Shown here: in pieces, positions 62,396 to 64,000 of the stretch
Layout of the letters: each line of letters begins with the position of its first letter
Position numbering within the stretch: the stretch's first letter is position 1
NCBI GenBank assembly: GCA_030803735.1
Contig: JAURUC010000001.1
Span: forward strand, 1,807,501-1,871,500
Source of the DNA: Actinopolyspora lacussalsi
GTDB taxonomy: Bacteria > Actinomycetota > Actinomycetes > Mycobacteriales > Pseudonocardiaceae
Reading direction: 5' to 3'
DNA length: 64,000 nt
Position numbers and translations under genes: made by a program
The notes under the pieces: generated by a model
The model's input: the letters and a program-made list of their open reading frames with translations, nothing else
Databases searched by the model: none
Told to the model about the DNA's origin: nothing

Positions 62396-63327
62396 GCCGT
62401 GCTCTCCTCTCCGGCCAGCAGGTGGTACAGCACGGCCATTCGCACGTGGACCCCGTTCCGAACCTGCTGTTCCACGGCAGCGCTGGGCGAGTCGGCCACT
62501 CGCGGCGCGATCTCCATTCCGCGCAGCATCGGTCCCGGGTGCAGCACGACCGCGTGCTCGGGCAGTTTCGCGGTGCGCGCGACGTTGAGGCCGTAACCGA
62601 TCGAGTACTCCCTGGCCGTCGGGAAGAACCCGCCGTTCATGCGCTCGGACTGCACCCGCAGCGCCATCACCGCGTCGAGGGTGGGCAGCTGCGGATCCAG
62701 CTCGTGCGTGACGGTGGCTCCCCAGCTCTCGATCCCGTCGGGAACCAGCGTGGGGGGCGCGATCAGCACCACCTCGGCTCCGAGGGTGCGCAGCAGGTGC
62801 ACGTTGGAACGCGCCACCCGGCTGTGCAGCAGGTCACCGACGATGCCGACGCGTCTGCCGGACAGCTCGCCGAGTCGCTCCCGCAGTGTGGCGGCGTCCA
62901 GCAGCGCCTGGGTGGGGTGTTCGTGCATCCCGTCGCCCGCGTTGACGACCCTCGTTCCGGTGTGGTCCAGCCACTCCGCGAGACGGTGCGGGGCACCGGA
63001 GGCGCTGTGCCGCAGGATCACGCAGTCCGCGCCCGCCGCCGAGAGCGTGAGCGCGGTGTCCCGCAGCGACTCGCCCTTACCGGTGGACGAGCCCGAGGCC
63101 GACACGTTGATCACGTCGGCGCTCATCCACTTGCCCGCCACCTCGAACGAGACCCTGGTGCGGGTCGAGTTCTCGTAGAACATGGTGATCACGGTGCGAC
63201 CACGCAGGGTGGGAAGCTTGCGCACCTCCCTGCCGAGCAGCGTCTGCTTGAGCGTGTCCGCGGTGCCGAGCACCGTGTTCACGGTCTCGCCGTCCAGCCC
63301 GTCGGCCGTGAGCAGATGCCGTATCAC
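62392..63327 (-). CDS. pyrB: Aspartate carbamoyltransferase catalytic subunit
   Basis: 311 residues. It joins carbamoyl phosphate and aspartate. The carbamoyl-phosphate loop [26 protein letters not shown] and the C-terminal [12 protein letters not shown] are intact. No regulatory PyrI gene is adjacent. The GTG start overlaps the pyrR stop (GTGA). Confidence 0.98.
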   Translation of the reverse strand: MIRHLLTADGLDGETVNTVLGTADTLKQTLLGREVRKLPTLRGRTVITMFYENSTRTRVSFEVAGKWMSADVINVSASGSSTGKGESLRDTALTLSAAGADCVILRHSASGAPHRLAEWLDHTGTRVVNAGDGMHEHPTQALLDAATLRERLGELSGRRVGIVGDLLHSRVARSNVHLLRTLGAEVVLIAPPTLVPDGIESWGATVTHELDPQLPTLDAVMALRVQSERMNGGFFPTAREYSIGYGLNVARTAKLPEHAVVLHPGPMLRGMEIAPRVADSPSAAVEQQVRNGVHVRMAVLYHLLAGEESTA

Positions 63328-64000
63328 TGTTTTCCTCCGGCCGATTCTGCTGTTTCGGTTCCCGATTCGGTGTCCGGCTCCCGCCCGGAGGTGGCAGTCG
63401 ACGAGGTGGCACCCGACGAGCTATCCGGGCGACGCAGCAGCACCGCGTCGGTGTCGTCCACCTCGGTGAGCCGCACCGCGACGTCCTCGCTGCGCGCCGT
63501 CGGCACGTTCTTGCCCACGTAGTCGGCGCGGATGGGCAGCTCGCGGTGCCCGCGATCGACCAGCACGGCCAGCTGCACCGCACGGGGGCGCCCCTGGTCG
63601 CGGAGCGCGTCCAGCGCGGAACGAACGGTGCGGCCGGAGAACAGCACGTCGTCGACGAGCACAACCAGCGCGTCGTCGACGCCCCCGGTGGGCACGCTGC
63701 TCGGTTCCAGCGGCCGGTTCGGCTGCTGGCGCAGGTCGTCGCGGTACAGCGTGATGTCCAACGCCCCGGTGGGAACCGTGACACCGCTGAAGGTGGCGAT
63801 GCGCTCCGCGATACGTCGGGCGAGCGGCACTCCCCTGGTGGGAACCCCCAGCAGCACGACGTGTTCGGCGCCGCTGTCGAGCGCGGTCTTCTCGATGATC
63901 TGATGGGCCATTCGGGCGACGGTGCGCGCGACGTCACCGGCCGAAAGCAATTCGCGCTCTCCGGCCGGAACCGCCGCGTCCGCCGATTGGCGTGACGCCA
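63324..64000 (-). CDS. pyrR: PyrR bifunctional regulator/uracil phosphoribosyltransferase, start at window edge
   Basis: It binds pyr mRNA in response to UMP and has uracil phosphoribosyltransferase activity. [20 protein letters not shown], the PRPP loop [19 protein letters not shown] and [17 protein letters not shown] are clear. The frame stays open to the edge and reads [20 protein letters not shown] upstream of a TTG at 63950; the codon before that is NTG with its first base at 64001, very probably the true start. The acidic 33-residue tail ([20 protein letters not shown] onward) is an unusual extension. First gene of the operon; its leader is outside the window. Confidence 0.95.
   Translation of the reverse strand, partial: ASRQSADAAVPAGERELLSAGDVARTVARMAHQIIEKTALDSGAEHVVLLGVPTRGVPLARRIAERIATFSGVTVPTGALDITLYRDDLRQQPNRPLEPSSVPTGGVDDALVVLVDDVLFSGRTVRSALDALRDQGRPRAVQLAVLVDRGHRELPIRADYVGKNVPTARSEDVAVRLTEVDDTDAVLLRRPDSSSGATSSTATSGREPDTESGTETAESAGGKQ

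Overview
The window is high-G+C actinobacterial DNA. From about 16.8 kb to the right edge it carries a conserved actinomycete housekeeping backbone, almost all on the minus strand. Read in the direction of transcription (right to left) the order is pyrR-pyrB-pyrC-(membrane PH-like gene)-carA-carB-pyrF, mihF-gmk-rpoZ-coaBC, metK, priA, def-fmt-rsmB, rpe-ribD-ribE-ribBA-ribH-(PH gene), uvrC-rapZ-yvcK-whiA, gap, pgk-tpiA, secG, rbpA. WhiA, mIHF, RbpA and the pyr/rib gene order point to a mycelial actinomycete. Acidic, low-complexity insertions and tails in UvrC, PyrR and the PyrC-linked membrane protein would fit a salt-adapted genus such as Actinopolyspora or a relative. That genus guess is inference.

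The left 16.7 kb is accessory and defence-like. A DISARM DrmD-type SNF2 helicase (cut by the left edge) and an adenine-methylase/specificity fusion with an N-terminal helix-turn-helix run leftward. Divergently run a DndB/DGQHR-like protein, a membrane DUF4352-like protein, a 1175-residue protein of unknown family, a 1606-residue DEAH helicase ending in a DUF1998 cysteine cluster, a complete RpoD-like sigma factor and a NADAR-family protein. The helicase, sigma and NADAR genes are tightly linked (a 4-bp overlap, then 7- and 10-bp gaps). No DrmA, DrmB, DrmC, DndC/D/E, DpdA or PglZ-like gene is visible, so this is not a standard DISARM, Dnd, Dpd or BREX locus as far as can be seen. It is the best candidate in the window for an undescribed system.

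A second accessory pocket lies between uvrC and the riboflavin genes (26.8-31.1 kb): a truncated serine-recombinase fragment, a divergent MarR/NmrA pair, a decayed LuxR-type gene, an orphan reading frame and a class-1-like dihydroorotate dehydrogenase relative. Smaller insertions (permease, cytosine deaminase, OsmC protein, deazaflavin oxidoreductase, polysaccharide deacetylase, TrmL, serine hydrolase) separate blocks that are usually closer together.

Several intergenic regions share three dispersed repeat families: an 18-bp inverted repeat (seven copies), a hairpin of about 100 bp (two copies) and a 22-23-bp junction sequence (three copies). In the two hairpin families the copies differ by paired changes that keep the arms complementary.

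Operons are dense, with stop/start overlaps of ATGA, GTGA or TGATG throughout the pyr, rib, def-fmt-rsmB and pgk-tpi blocks. Strong inverted repeats after gap, secG, the DUF4015 gene and between convergent genes at 36.7 kb look like transcription terminators.
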